NCBI RefSeq assembly: GCF_011751885.2
Contig: NZ_CP061771.1
Coordinates: 1,054,001-1,118,000 of the forward strand
Length of the DNA stretch: 64,000 bases
Direction: 5' to 3'
From: Salinibacterium sp. ZJ450
Lineage (GTDB): Bacteria; Actinomycetota; Actinomycetes; Actinomycetales; Microbacteriaceae
Under the pieces are notes generated by a model, which was not told where the DNA came from, made no database searches, and saw only the letters and a program-made list of their open reading frames with translations. Shown piece by piece: positions 18,141 through 26,057 of this stretch. A program made the position numbers and the translations under genes. Within the stretch, counting starts at the first letter, position 1; each line of letters begins with the position of its first letter.

Positions 18141-19375
18141 CGATTCTCGACACCCCGCCAGCCCCCACCCGCCTGGTCGACCTATTCGAGTACGGGCTGG
18201 ACGCGCCCATTTGCCTCACCTGGGAACTCACCTACGCATGCAACCTCTCCTGCGTGCATTGCCTCTCAAGCTCGGGCCGCCGCGATTCGCGCGAGCTCAG
18301 CACCGACGAGTGCAAGGCCGTGATCGACGAACTGGAGCGCATGCAGGTGTTCTATGTGAACATCGGCGGCGGCGAGCCGACCGTACGCCCTGACTTCTGG
18401 GAACTGGTCGACTATGCCACCGCTCATCATGTCGGGGTGAAGTTCTCGACCAACGGCGTCAAGATCACACCGGATGTCGCCACCCGCTTAGCCACCAGCG
18501 ACTACGTCGACGTGCAGATCTCGCTCGACGGCGCAACCGCCGAGGTCAACGACCATGTGCGCGGCCCCGGCTCGTATGACACCGCGCTGCGAGCGATGCA
18601 GAACCTCGCCGACGCCGGGTTCACCGGCTTCAAGATCTCCGTGGTCTGCACCCGCCAGAACATCGGACAACTCGATGAGTTCAAGGCGATCGCCGACCGG
18701 TTCAGTGCCCAACTGCGCCTCACCCGGTTGCGCCCGTCCGGTCGCGGGGCCGACGTCTGGGACGAACTGCACCCGACGCAGGGTCAGCAGCGGGAGCTCT
18801 ACGACTGGCTGGTGGCGCACGGTGACGACGTGCTCACCGGCGACTCCTTCTTCCATCTCTCTGCATACGGCGAGTCGCTGCCCGGTCTGAACCTGTGTGG
18901 GGCGGGCCGTGTTGTCTGCCTGATCGACCCGATCGGCGATGTGTACGCATGCCCGTTCGCCATCCACGACGAGTTCCTTGCGGGCAACGTTCGCTCACCG
19001 GGCGGCTTCGCCGACGTGTGGCGCAATTCCGAGCTGTTCACCCGACTGCGCAACCCGCAAACTGGCGGCTCCTGTTCCTCCTGCGCGTTCTTCGACACGT
19101 GCCGGGGTGGTTGCATGGCGGCGAAATTCTTCACCGGGTTGCCGCTCGACGGCCCTGACCCGGAATGCGTGCAGGGCTACGGCGAGCAGGCGCTGCTTGC
19201 TCGCGACGCCGACGCCACGCCGAGATCCTCAGTCGACCACTCGCACCGCACGTCACCGCCGCGCCCGCGCACGACCACGAAAGTGCCGCTGACGCTCAGC
19301 ATGCGGCCAGTGGAACGGCCTCCGGTGAGCGCGTGCGCAGAAGATCCACTCGCGGGGTTCAGCCTGAACCTCTAG
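18137..19375 (+). CDS. mftC: Mycofactocin radical SAM maturase MftC
   Basis: 412 residues. The radical SAM cluster motif is Cys35-x3-Cys39-x2-Cys42 (CNLSCVHC), followed by the glycine-rich IGGGEP. The C-terminal SPASM region carries further cluster cysteines: CGAGRVVCLIDPIGDVYACPF and SCSSCAFFDTCRGGCMAAK. MftC performs oxidative decarboxylation of the terminal Tyr of MftA and then the Val-Tyr carbon-carbon bond formation. The last 70 residues after the SPASM block are low complexity and Pro/Arg-rich. It is followed after 30 bases by the first of three dehydrogenase genes rather than by mftD. Confidence 0.96.
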   Translation: MTILDTPPAPTRLVDLFEYGLDAPICLTWELTYACNLSCVHCLSSSGRRDSRELSTDECKAVIDELERMQVFYVNIGGGEPTVRPDFWELVDYATAHHVGVKFSTNGVKITPDVATRLATSDYVDVQISLDGATAEVNDHVRGPGSYDTALRAMQNLADAGFTGFKISVVCTRQNIGQLDEFKAIADRFSAQLRLTRLRPSGRGADVWDELHPTQGQQRELYDWLVAHGDDVLTGDSFFHLSAYGESLPGLNLCGAGRVVCLIDPIGDVYACPFAIHDEFLAGNVRSPGGFADVWRNSELFTRLRNPQTGGSCSSCAFFDTCRGGCMAAKFFTGLPLDGPDPECVQGYGEQALLARDADATPRSSVDHSHRTSPPRPRTTTKVPLTLSMRPVERPPVSACAEDPLAGFSLNL

Positions 19376-19405
19376 AGAAATCAAGAACACCGAAGGGAGC
19401 ACGCA

Positions 19406-20239
19406 ATGGGGCGTGTAGACGGCAAGGTCGCATTCATCACCGGAGCAGCACGTGGCCAAGGCCGCAGCCACGCGATCCGGCTCGCCCAGGAGGGCGCTGA
19501 CATCATCGCCATTGACGTGTGCGAGGACCAGCCGAATATCCCATACAGCGGTGCCACCGAAGAGGACCTCGCCGAAACGGTGCGGCAGGTCGAGGCCCTC
19601 GACCGTCGCATTATTGCCACGAAGGCTGACGTCCGTGATTACGGCCAGCTGAAGAAGGCTGTGGATGACGGGGTTGCCCAGCTGGGGCGCCTCGACATCG
19701 TTGAAGCCAACGCGGGTATCGGCTCGGTGCCCACCCGCGCCGAGGATCTGACCGAAGAGCAGTTCATGGACATGCTTGACGTCAATCTCGCGGGAGTCTG
19801 GCGGACTGCCAAGGCGGCGATCCCACACATCAAGGCGGGTGGTCGCGGCGGGTCGATCATCCTCACCAGTTCCGCCGCCGGGCTGCAGGCCTACCAAAAC
19901 GTTTCGCATTATGTGGCGGCCAAGCACGGCGTCGTCGGTCTGATGCGCACGCTGGCGCTGGAACTCGCCCCCGACATGATCAGGGTCAATTCGATCCACC
20001 CCACCCAGGTCGACACGCCCATGATCATGAACGAGGCGACCATGAAGCTGTTCCGGCCCGACCTCGAACACCCGACCCGTGACGACTTCGCACCAGCCTC
20101 GCAGAGCATGAACGCGCTGCCGATCCCGTGGGTCGAGTCGGTGGACATCAGCAATGCGGTGCTCTACCTCGCCTCGGACGAGGCCAGGTACATCACCGGA
20201 GTCGCCCTGCCGGTGGACGCCGGCGCGGTCATCAAGTAG
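19406..20239 (+). CDS. Mycofactocin-coupled short-chain dehydrogenase, copy 1
   Basis: 277 residues, ribosome site AGGGAG. NAD-binding loop TGAARGQG at residues 12-19 and catalytic Tyr169-x3-Lys173 (HYVAAK) with Ser at 155/156. The insertion ATEEDLAETVRQVEALDRRIIATKADVRD at about 50-78 is typical of the mycofactocin-coupled SDR group that includes carveol dehydrogenase; these hold NAD(H) tightly and need mycofactocin for turnover. Two close paralogues follow in tandem. Substrate, probably an alcohol, cannot be read from sequence. Differs from its siblings mainly at the loop after residue 38 and around 105-117. Confidence 0.93.
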   Translation: MGRVDGKVAFITGAARGQGRSHAIRLAQEGADIIAIDVCEDQPNIPYSGATEEDLAETVRQVEALDRRIIATKADVRDYGQLKKAVDDGVAQLGRLDIVEANAGIGSVPTRAEDLTEEQFMDMLDVNLAGVWRTAKAAIPHIKAGGRGGSIILTSSAAGLQAYQNVSHYVAAKHGVVGLMRTLALELAPDMIRVNSIHPTQVDTPMIMNEATMKLFRPDLEHPTRDDFAPASQSMNALPIPWVESVDISNAVLYLASDEARYITGVALPVDAGAVIK

Positions 20240-20275
20240 CCACAAGCAAGCGTCAACCGAAAAGAGGAGGACGTC

Positions 20276-21109
20276 ATGGGACGTTTGGATGGCAAGGTGG
20301 CGTTCGTCACCGGTGCGGCACGAGGGCAGGGTCGGAGCCACGCGCTGCGGCTTGCTCAGGAGGGTGCCGACATCATCGGCATCGACGTGATGGATGAGAT
20401 CCCCGGCGCACCGTATGCGTCGGCCACCGAAGAGGACCTCGCCGAGACCGTCCGGCAGATCGAGGCCCTCGACCGCCGCATCATCGCCACGAAGGCCGAT
20501 GTGCGCGATTTTGGCCAGCTGAGGGAAGCAGTGGACGACGGGGTGGCTCAGCTCGGTCGACTGGACATCGTCGCGGCCAACGCCGGCATCTTCACCCTCG
20601 CGGGCAAGGCCGAGGAGCTCAGCGACGAGATATTCATGGACACCCTCAACGTGAACCTCGCTGGAGTCTGGCGCACCTGCAAGGCGGCGATTCCGCACCT
20701 CAAGGCAGGAGGCAACGGCGGCTCGATCACCCTCACGAGCTCGACCGCCGGGATCAAGGGGTTCCAGAACTTCGCCCACTACGTGGCATCCAAGCACGGC
20801 GTCGTCGGCCTGATGCGCACGCTCGCGCTGGAGCTTGCCCCGGACATGATCCGCGTCAACACCGTGCACCCGACCTCGGTGGACACCGACATGATCCAGA
20901 ACGAGACGCTGTACAAGCTGTTCCGGCCGGACCTTGAGAACCCCACCCAGGACGAGTTCGCCGAGGCGTCTACCGCGATGAACGCGCTGCCCGTGCCGTG
21001 GGTCGACCCGGTCGACATCAGCAATGCCGTGCTGTTCCTCGCTTCGGACGAAGCCAGGTACATCACCGGCGTGATGCTGCCGGTGGACGCCGGCGCCACC
21101 ACCAAGTAG
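20276..21109 (+). CDS. Mycofactocin-coupled short-chain dehydrogenase, copy 2
   Basis: 277 residues with a strong AGAGGAGG ribosome site. Same loop TGAARGQG and catalytic Tyr169-x3-Lys173 (HYVASK) as copy 1; the residue-range 40-47 reads EIPGAPYA as in copy 3, while copy 1 differs there. Substrate loop residues near 105-117 (IFTLAGKAEEL) and the segment after the catalytic Ser (TAGIKGFQNF) are its own, so specificity may differ. Part of a three-gene tandem array between mftC and the ATPase gene. Confidence 0.93.
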   Translation: MGRLDGKVAFVTGAARGQGRSHALRLAQEGADIIGIDVMDEIPGAPYASATEEDLAETVRQIEALDRRIIATKADVRDFGQLREAVDDGVAQLGRLDIVAANAGIFTLAGKAEELSDEIFMDTLNVNLAGVWRTCKAAIPHLKAGGNGGSITLTSSTAGIKGFQNFAHYVASKHGVVGLMRTLALELAPDMIRVNTVHPTSVDTDMIQNETLYKLFRPDLENPTQDEFAEASTAMNALPVPWVDPVDISNAVLFLASDEARYITGVMLPVDAGATTK

Positions 21110-21182
21110 CGCGACGGCGCAGGAACGACATCACCCGTAACAAACCAACCAAGTAACGACAAACGAAACTAAGGAGCACGCA

Positions 21183-22016
21183 ATGGGACGTTTAGACGGC
21201 AAGGTCGCATTCATCACTGGAGCGGCGCGAGGGCAGGGGCGAAGCCACGCGATCCGGCTGGCTCAGGAAGGCGCCGACATCATCGGCATCGATGTCATGG
21301 AGGAAGTGCCAGGCGCACCGTATGCCGCGGCGACGGAGGAAGACCTGGCGGAGACCGTACGGCAGGTGGAGGCGCTTGACCGGCGCATCATCGCCACCAA
21401 GGCCGACGTGCGCGACTACGACCAGGTGAAGAAGGCGGTCGATGACGGCGTCGCCCAACTGGGACGACTCGACATCGTCTCCGCCAACGCCGGCATCTCA
21501 ACGCAGATGGCCCCGTCCGAGGAACTCAGCGATGAGATCTTCATGGACATGCTGGACGTGAACCTCGCCGGCGTCTGGCGCACCTGCAAGGCGACCATCC
21601 CGCATCTCAAGTCGAGCGGACGCGGCGGCTCGATCATCCTCACGAGTTCGGACGCCGGCCTGTTCGGGTACCCGAACATCGCCCATTATGTGTCGGCCAA
21701 GCATGGGGTGGTCGGCCTGATGCGCACCCTCGCCCTCGAGCTCGCGCCGGACATGATCAGGGTCAACTCGATTCACCCCACCACGGTGGACACGCCGATG
21801 ATCGCCAACGACGCCACCTACCGGCTCTTCCGGCCCGACCTCGAGAACCCGACCAAGGAGGACATGGGTGAGGCAGCGATCCAGATGAACGCCCTCCCGA
21901 TCCCGTGGGTAGAGGCACTGGACATCAGCAACGCCGTCCTGTTCCTCGCATCCGAGGAGGCCCGGTACATCACCGGCGTCCCACTGCCGGTCGACGCCGG
22001 CGCGTTCGTCAAGTAG
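21183..22016 (+). CDS. Mycofactocin-coupled short-chain dehydrogenase, copy 3
   Basis: 277 residues; ribosome site AAGGAG in the string GGAGCACGCAATGGG that is identical to the start region of copy 1, evidence of duplication including the leader. TGAARGQG loop and Tyr169-x3-Lys173 (HYVSAK) intact. Variable regions near 105-117 (ISTQMAPSEEL) and after the catalytic Ser (DAGLFGYPNI) differ from both siblings. The C-terminal GVPLPVDAGAFVK closes the family motif. Confidence 0.93.
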   Translation: MGRLDGKVAFITGAARGQGRSHAIRLAQEGADIIGIDVMEEVPGAPYAAATEEDLAETVRQVEALDRRIIATKADVRDYDQVKKAVDDGVAQLGRLDIVSANAGISTQMAPSEELSDEIFMDMLDVNLAGVWRTCKATIPHLKSSGRGGSIILTSSDAGLFGYPNIAHYVSAKHGVVGLMRTLALELAPDMIRVNSIHPTTVDTPMIANDATYRLFRPDLENPTKEDMGEAAIQMNALPIPWVEALDISNAVLFLASEEARYITGVPLPVDAGAFVK

Positions 22017-22063
22017 TGATCTACCAGGCGTCAACAACAACCCGGTGAAGGAGCGCCAGCCGC

Positions 22064-23008
22064 ATGACTGACACGGCGACCACCCTCGAGGAGAATCCAG
22101 TGACTACCCACAACCTCGCAGACAACAGACGCCGGGTGGCGGCGCACCTCGTCGGCCGCGAGCGTGAGCTTGAACTCACGCTCGCGGCCGTCGCCGCCGG
22201 TCGCGACATCGTGCTGGAAGGCCCGCCGGGCACCAGCAAGACCACGATGTTGAAAGCCATCACCGAGGAATGGGGCATCCCGCTGCTGTTTGTTGAGGGC
22301 AATGCCGATCTCACTCCGACCAAGCTCGTCGGCCACCACAACCCGGCTCGGGTGTTGCGCGAGGACTACAGTGCAGACAACTTCGTCGCCGGTCCGCTGA
22401 CCGAGGCAATGCGCACGGGCGGGTTCCTCTATATCGAGGAATTCAACCGCGCCCCAGAAGACACCCTGAACACCCTGCTCACCGCGATGGCCGACCGGTC
22501 GCTCACCATCCCGCGTGTGGGCACTATCAAGGCAGCACCCACGTTCCGGGTGATCGCGTCGATGAATCCGTACGACAACGTGGGAACCTCCCGACTCTCC
22601 ACCAGCGTGCACGACCGCCTGAACCGCCTTTCGATCGGCTACCAGGATGCCGAGGCAGAGCGCGGGATCGTCGCGCTCCGCGCAGCAACCGGTGCCCTCG
22701 GCGAGCAGCTGATCGCGGACGCTGTGGCGGTCACCCGCGCGACTCGACGACACCCCGACATCCGACAGGGCAGCAGTGTCCGCGGCGCGATCGATTTGGT
22801 GCTGGTCGCCCGAGAACTCGCCGAACTGCGCGGCGTGGAGTCACCGGATGACAAGGGTTACCGGGAACTCGCATACGACGCCATGGTGGTCGCGCTGTCC
22901 GGTCGCATCCACCTCGACGACGCCGTCGAGTCGACGCCCGAGCATGTGCTGCGGGAGATCTGGGAGGACCACTTCATCCTCGAACCGGCGCAGGCGGCTC
23001 CGGGGTGA
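22064..23008 (+). CDS. MoxR-type AAA+ ATPase embedded in the mycofactocin operon
   Basis: 314 residues from ATG 22064 with AAGGAG at 22048-22053. Walker A GPPGTSKT at residues 53-60, Walker B GGFLYIEEFNRAPEDTLNTLL at about 126-146, sensor region VIASMNPYDNVGTSRLSTSVHDRLNRL, and a C-terminal lid domain (RQGSSVRGAIDLVLVAREL). MoxR ATPases act with VWA-domain partners as chaperones that insert metals or cofactors or activate oxidoreductases. The VWA gene follows directly in the same reading frame register. Its place between the dehydrogenases and mftD suggests a client within the mycofactocin system; that is inference. Confidence 0.9.
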   Translation: MTDTATTLEENPVTTHNLADNRRRVAAHLVGRERELELTLAAVAAGRDIVLEGPPGTSKTTMLKAITEEWGIPLLFVEGNADLTPTKLVGHHNPARVLREDYSADNFVAGPLTEAMRTGGFLYIEEFNRAPEDTLNTLLTAMADRSLTIPRVGTIKAAPTFRVIASMNPYDNVGTSRLSTSVHDRLNRLSIGYQDAEAERGIVALRAATGALGEQLIADAVAVTRATRRHPDIRQGSSVRGAIDLVLVARELAELRGVESPDDKGYRELAYDAMVVALSGRIHLDDAVESTPEHVLREIWEDHFILEPAQAAPG

Positions 23009-23062
23009 AGAGCCGTCGAGGCGGACACGCCCCTGAGACGCGAGTCGACAACACCGCGTCAG

Positions 23063-23992
23063 ATGTCAACCAGGCCGCTCAGGCGCACCCCGAAGCAGCT
23101 GGAGGAGGAACCCGTGGTGTTCGAGGCGGTCCCCGGTAAGGGCGGCACCGCGATGCGCGCGCGACCGTCGCCGCGGACCGGCGCGGCGCCGAAGCGTCCG
23201 GGCACCACCGAAACCGGGTTCACCGACGACGAGGCGCGCTTGCTGACACCCGATGAGCAAGCCAGCGTTGACCCGCTCGTGCGGGCGCGCGCCCGGCAGA
23301 TTGCCGCGCGGCTCTCGGTGCCGCGGCCCCGCACCGATTCCTCGTCACATCGCGGTGTCGGCGACCTGGCCAGCCTGCCCTACCGCGGCGGCTCCGACGA
23401 GATCGACCTCGACGCCAGCATCGAGATGCTGGCGGAACGGCCGGTGCCCGACGACGAGGACATCATCGTGCGCGAGCGGGTGCGAACCAGGCGCTCCGTC
23501 GTGCTCGCCGTCGACGTCTCGGGATCGATGAAGGGCGAGCGAGTGCAGACCGCCGCGGCGACCGTCGGCGCGCTCGCCGCGGAACTGCACCGGGACGCCT
23601 TGGCGGTGATCGCATTCTGGTCGGATGCCGCGATCCTGCTGCCGCTCGGCCAGGAGGTGCAACCCATGGACCTGCTGGAGTCGATGCTGCGCATCCCGGC
23701 CCGTGGCCTGACCAACGTGGCTTTCCCGCTGGAAATCGCGGCCAAGCAGCTGGAACGAGTACCGGCCCGCGAGGCCAGGGTGCTCCTGCTCTCCGACTGC
23801 GTACACAACGCCGGCCCCGACCCGAGGCCATACGCAGCACGGCTGCCGCGGCTGGATGTGCTGCTCGACATAAGCGGCGAGAAAGACATTGAACTCGGCC
23901 GAGAACTGGCACGCCTCGGGCATGGTTCGCTGCACCTGATGCGGAGTCACCGCGACGTGGCGCCCGCGCTGAGCGAGCTGTTCCGCAGCTGA
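23063..23992 (+). CDS. VWA-domain protein, partner of the MoxR ATPase
   Basis: 309 residues from ATG 23063, but no ribosome site precedes it; GTG at 23114 with GGAGGAGG at 23101-23108 is an attractive alternative giving 292 residues. The first 130 residues are basic and disordered (RARPSPRTGAAPKRPG). The VWA domain begins near residue 145 with the metal-ion site VLAVDVSGSM (DxSxS), the Thr in ARGLTNVAFPLEIA and the Asp in VLLLSDCVHNAGPD, so the MIDAS is complete. Such proteins bridge MoxR ATPases to their client enzymes, as in the CoxE or NorD groups. No membrane segment is present. Confidence 0.88.
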   Translation: MSTRPLRRTPKQLEEEPVVFEAVPGKGGTAMRARPSPRTGAAPKRPGTTETGFTDDEARLLTPDEQASVDPLVRARARQIAARLSVPRPRTDSSSHRGVGDLASLPYRGGSDEIDLDASIEMLAERPVPDDEDIIVRERVRTRRSVVLAVDVSGSMKGERVQTAAATVGALAAELHRDALAVIAFWSDAAILLPLGQEVQPMDLLESMLRIPARGLTNVAFPLEIAAKQLERVPAREARVLLLSDCVHNAGPDPRPYAARLPRLDVLLDISGEKDIELGRELARLGHGSLHLMRSHRDVAPALSELFRS

Positions 23993-24017
23993 GAGAGCTG
24001 AGAATCGTGAGGAGACG

Positions 24018-25298
24018 ATGATGTTCCAGAACCCGTGGTTCGAGACGGTCGCCGAGGCGCAGCGCCGCGCACGTAAGAGGCTGCCGCTTCCCGTGTACAA
24101 AGCGCTGGTCGCCGGGTCCGAGAAGGGCGTGACGTACCGCGACAACATTCGGGCCTTCAGCGAGCTCGGCTTCGCGCCGCACGTCGCGCACGTACCGGCG
24201 ACTCGCGAACTTTCGACCGAGGTGATGGGCCAGCAGATCTCACTGCCGGTAATCATCTCGCCCACCGGAGTGCAGGCCGTGTATCCGGAGGGCGAAGTCG
24301 CGGTCGCGCGGGCGGCCGCCAATCGAGGCACGGTGATGGGGCTGAGTTCGTTTGCGAGCAGGGCGATCGAAGACGTCGTGGCCGCCAACCCTCAGACGTT
24401 CTTCCAGGTGTATTGGACGGGCACCCGCGACGACATGCTGCACCGAATGGACCGCGCGCGGGCCGCAGGTGCGAAGGGTCTGATCGCAACCCTGGACTGG
24501 TCGTTCTCAACCGGGCGCGACTGGGGGAGCCCAGCCATCCCGGAACGCCTGAATCTGAAGGCTATGATGCGATTCGCGCCGTCGGCAATAGTCCGCCCGC
24601 AGTGGTTGCTCGACTACGTGCGATCGGGCCGTCTGCCTGATCTGACCGCGCCGAACCTGGACCTGCCAGGAGAACCGTCACCCACATTCTTCGGGGCATA
24701 CGGCGAGTGGATGCAAACCCCGCCGGCCACCTGGGACGACGTGGGATGGCTGCGCGAGCAATGGGGTGGCCCGTTCATGCTGAAAGGCATCACCCGGGTC
24801 GATGATGCGAAGCGGGCCGTCGACGCGGGGGTGACCGCCATCTCGGTGTCGAACCATGGCGGCAACAATCTGGACAGCACGCCGGCCACGATCCGTGTGC
24901 TCCCCTCGGTCGTCAAGGCGGTGGGGGAGCAGGTCGAGGTGTTGTTGGATGGCGGCATCCGTCGCGGCAGCGATGTGGTGAAGGCGGTCGCGCTCGGCGC
25001 TCGAGCCGTGATGATCGGCCGGGCGTACCTCTGGGGGCTGGCAGCGAACGGGCAGGCGGGCGTCGAGAACGTGCTCGACATCCTGCGCGGTGGGATCGAC
25101 TCGGCCCTGATGGGGCTCGGACGCGCCTCCATTCACGACCTCGTGCCCGAAGACCTCTCCATCCCGCAGGGATTCACTCGAGTGCTCGGCGGACAGGTCT
25201 CCGGCGACTCGCTCCTGGTGGAGCCTGCCGTGAAGCGGTCGCGCCCGACCATTTCTGGTGCGGCGCAGGTTCCTGGTGCCGCAGAGACAGCGCAGTAG
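24018..25298 (+). CDS. mftD: Mycofactocin FMN enzyme MftD
   Basis: 426 residues; ribosome site GTGAGGAG before tandem ATGs. An alpha-hydroxyacid-oxidase-type TIM barrel: ISPTGVQAVYPEGEVAVARAAANRGTVMGLSSFAS, KGLIATLDWSF, FMLKGITRVDDAKRAVDAG, the base-bearing VSNHGGNNLDSTPATI, and the FMN phosphate segment VEVLLDGGIRRGSDVVKAVALGARAVMIGRAYLWGL. MftD oxidatively deaminates the released Val-Tyr core to give the redox-active keto-amide. It lies directly before mftE. Confidence 0.94.
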   Translation: MMFQNPWFETVAEAQRRARKRLPLPVYKALVAGSEKGVTYRDNIRAFSELGFAPHVAHVPATRELSTEVMGQQISLPVIISPTGVQAVYPEGEVAVARAAANRGTVMGLSSFASRAIEDVVAANPQTFFQVYWTGTRDDMLHRMDRARAAGAKGLIATLDWSFSTGRDWGSPAIPERLNLKAMMRFAPSAIVRPQWLLDYVRSGRLPDLTAPNLDLPGEPSPTFFGAYGEWMQTPPATWDDVGWLREQWGGPFMLKGITRVDDAKRAVDAGVTAISVSNHGGNNLDSTPATIRVLPSVVKAVGEQVEVLLDGGIRRGSDVVKAVALGARAVMIGRAYLWGLAANGQAGVENVLDILRGGIDSALMGLGRASIHDLVPEDLSIPQGFTRVLGGQVSGDSLLVEPAVKRSRPTISGAAQVPGAAETAQ

Positions 25299-25307
25299 TG
25301 GAAGGGC

Positions 25308-26057
25308 ATGTTTCAGATGGCGATACAACTCGCACAGTCAACGTGGATGTCGCTTTCGACACGGCCGCTCGTTCTGGTGCCGGTCGGATCAACCGAGCAG
25401 CACGGCCCACACCTGCCGGTCGACACCGATTGCGTGATCGCGAGGGCGGTCGCGTGCGAAGTCGCCGACCTGCTGGCCCCCGATCAGTCGACCGTCGTCG
25501 CCCCCACGATCGCGTACGGAGCAAGCGGTGAGCACGAGGCGTTCCCAGGCACCGTCTCGATCGGGCAGACAGCGCTTCGGATGCTGCTGATCGAGCTGGT
25601 GCGCTCGCTGTCGAGGTGGGCCGGCCGCATCGTGCTGATCAACGGGCACGGTGGCAACGTTGCCACCCTCGCCTCCGCGGTGGCACAACTGAGCGCCGAG
25701 CAGCACGACATCGCCTGGACATCGTGCGCGCTGTCCGGCGCCGACGCCCATGCCGGACGCACTGAAACCTCTCTGATGCTGTATCTCGCCCCGCACAGCG
25801 TGGTGATGTCCCGAGCCACCCCAGGTAACACGTCACCGCTCAGCGTCCTGATGCCCGAGTTGACCCGGGGCGGCGTTCGCTCCGTTTCCCCATCCGGTGT
25901 TCTTGGTGATCCGACTGGAGCAAGCGCAGCGGAGGGCGAAACGCTGTTTCACGCGATGGTCTCCCGCGCCCAACAGAGCGTCGAGAGCCGGGCTCCGGAC
26001 GACCGCAGCCGTCTGGCGCACCCCATGGTCGAGGCATCCGCCGGGTCGGTCTCGTGA
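25308..26057 (+). CDS. mftE: Mycofactocin peptidase MftE, creatininase family
   Basis: 249 residues. Metal-binding residues of the creatininase fold are visible: Glu30 and His32 in VGSTEQHGPHLPVDTD with Asp near 41, then LINGHGGNVATL and the downstream DAHAGRTETSLML block. MftE cuts the modified Val-Tyr dipeptide product off the processed precursor. Starts nine bases after mftD and overlaps mftF by four bases (GTGA). Confidence 0.94.
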   Translation: MFQMAIQLAQSTWMSLSTRPLVLVPVGSTEQHGPHLPVDTDCVIARAVACEVADLLAPDQSTVVAPTIAYGASGEHEAFPGTVSIGQTALRMLLIELVRSLSRWAGRIVLINGHGGNVATLASAVAQLSAEQHDIAWTSCALSGADAHAGRTETSLMLYLAPHSVVMSRATPGNTSPLSVLMPELTRGGVRSVSPSGVLGDPTGASAAEGETLFHAMVSRAQQSVESRAPDDRSRLAHPMVEASAGSVS

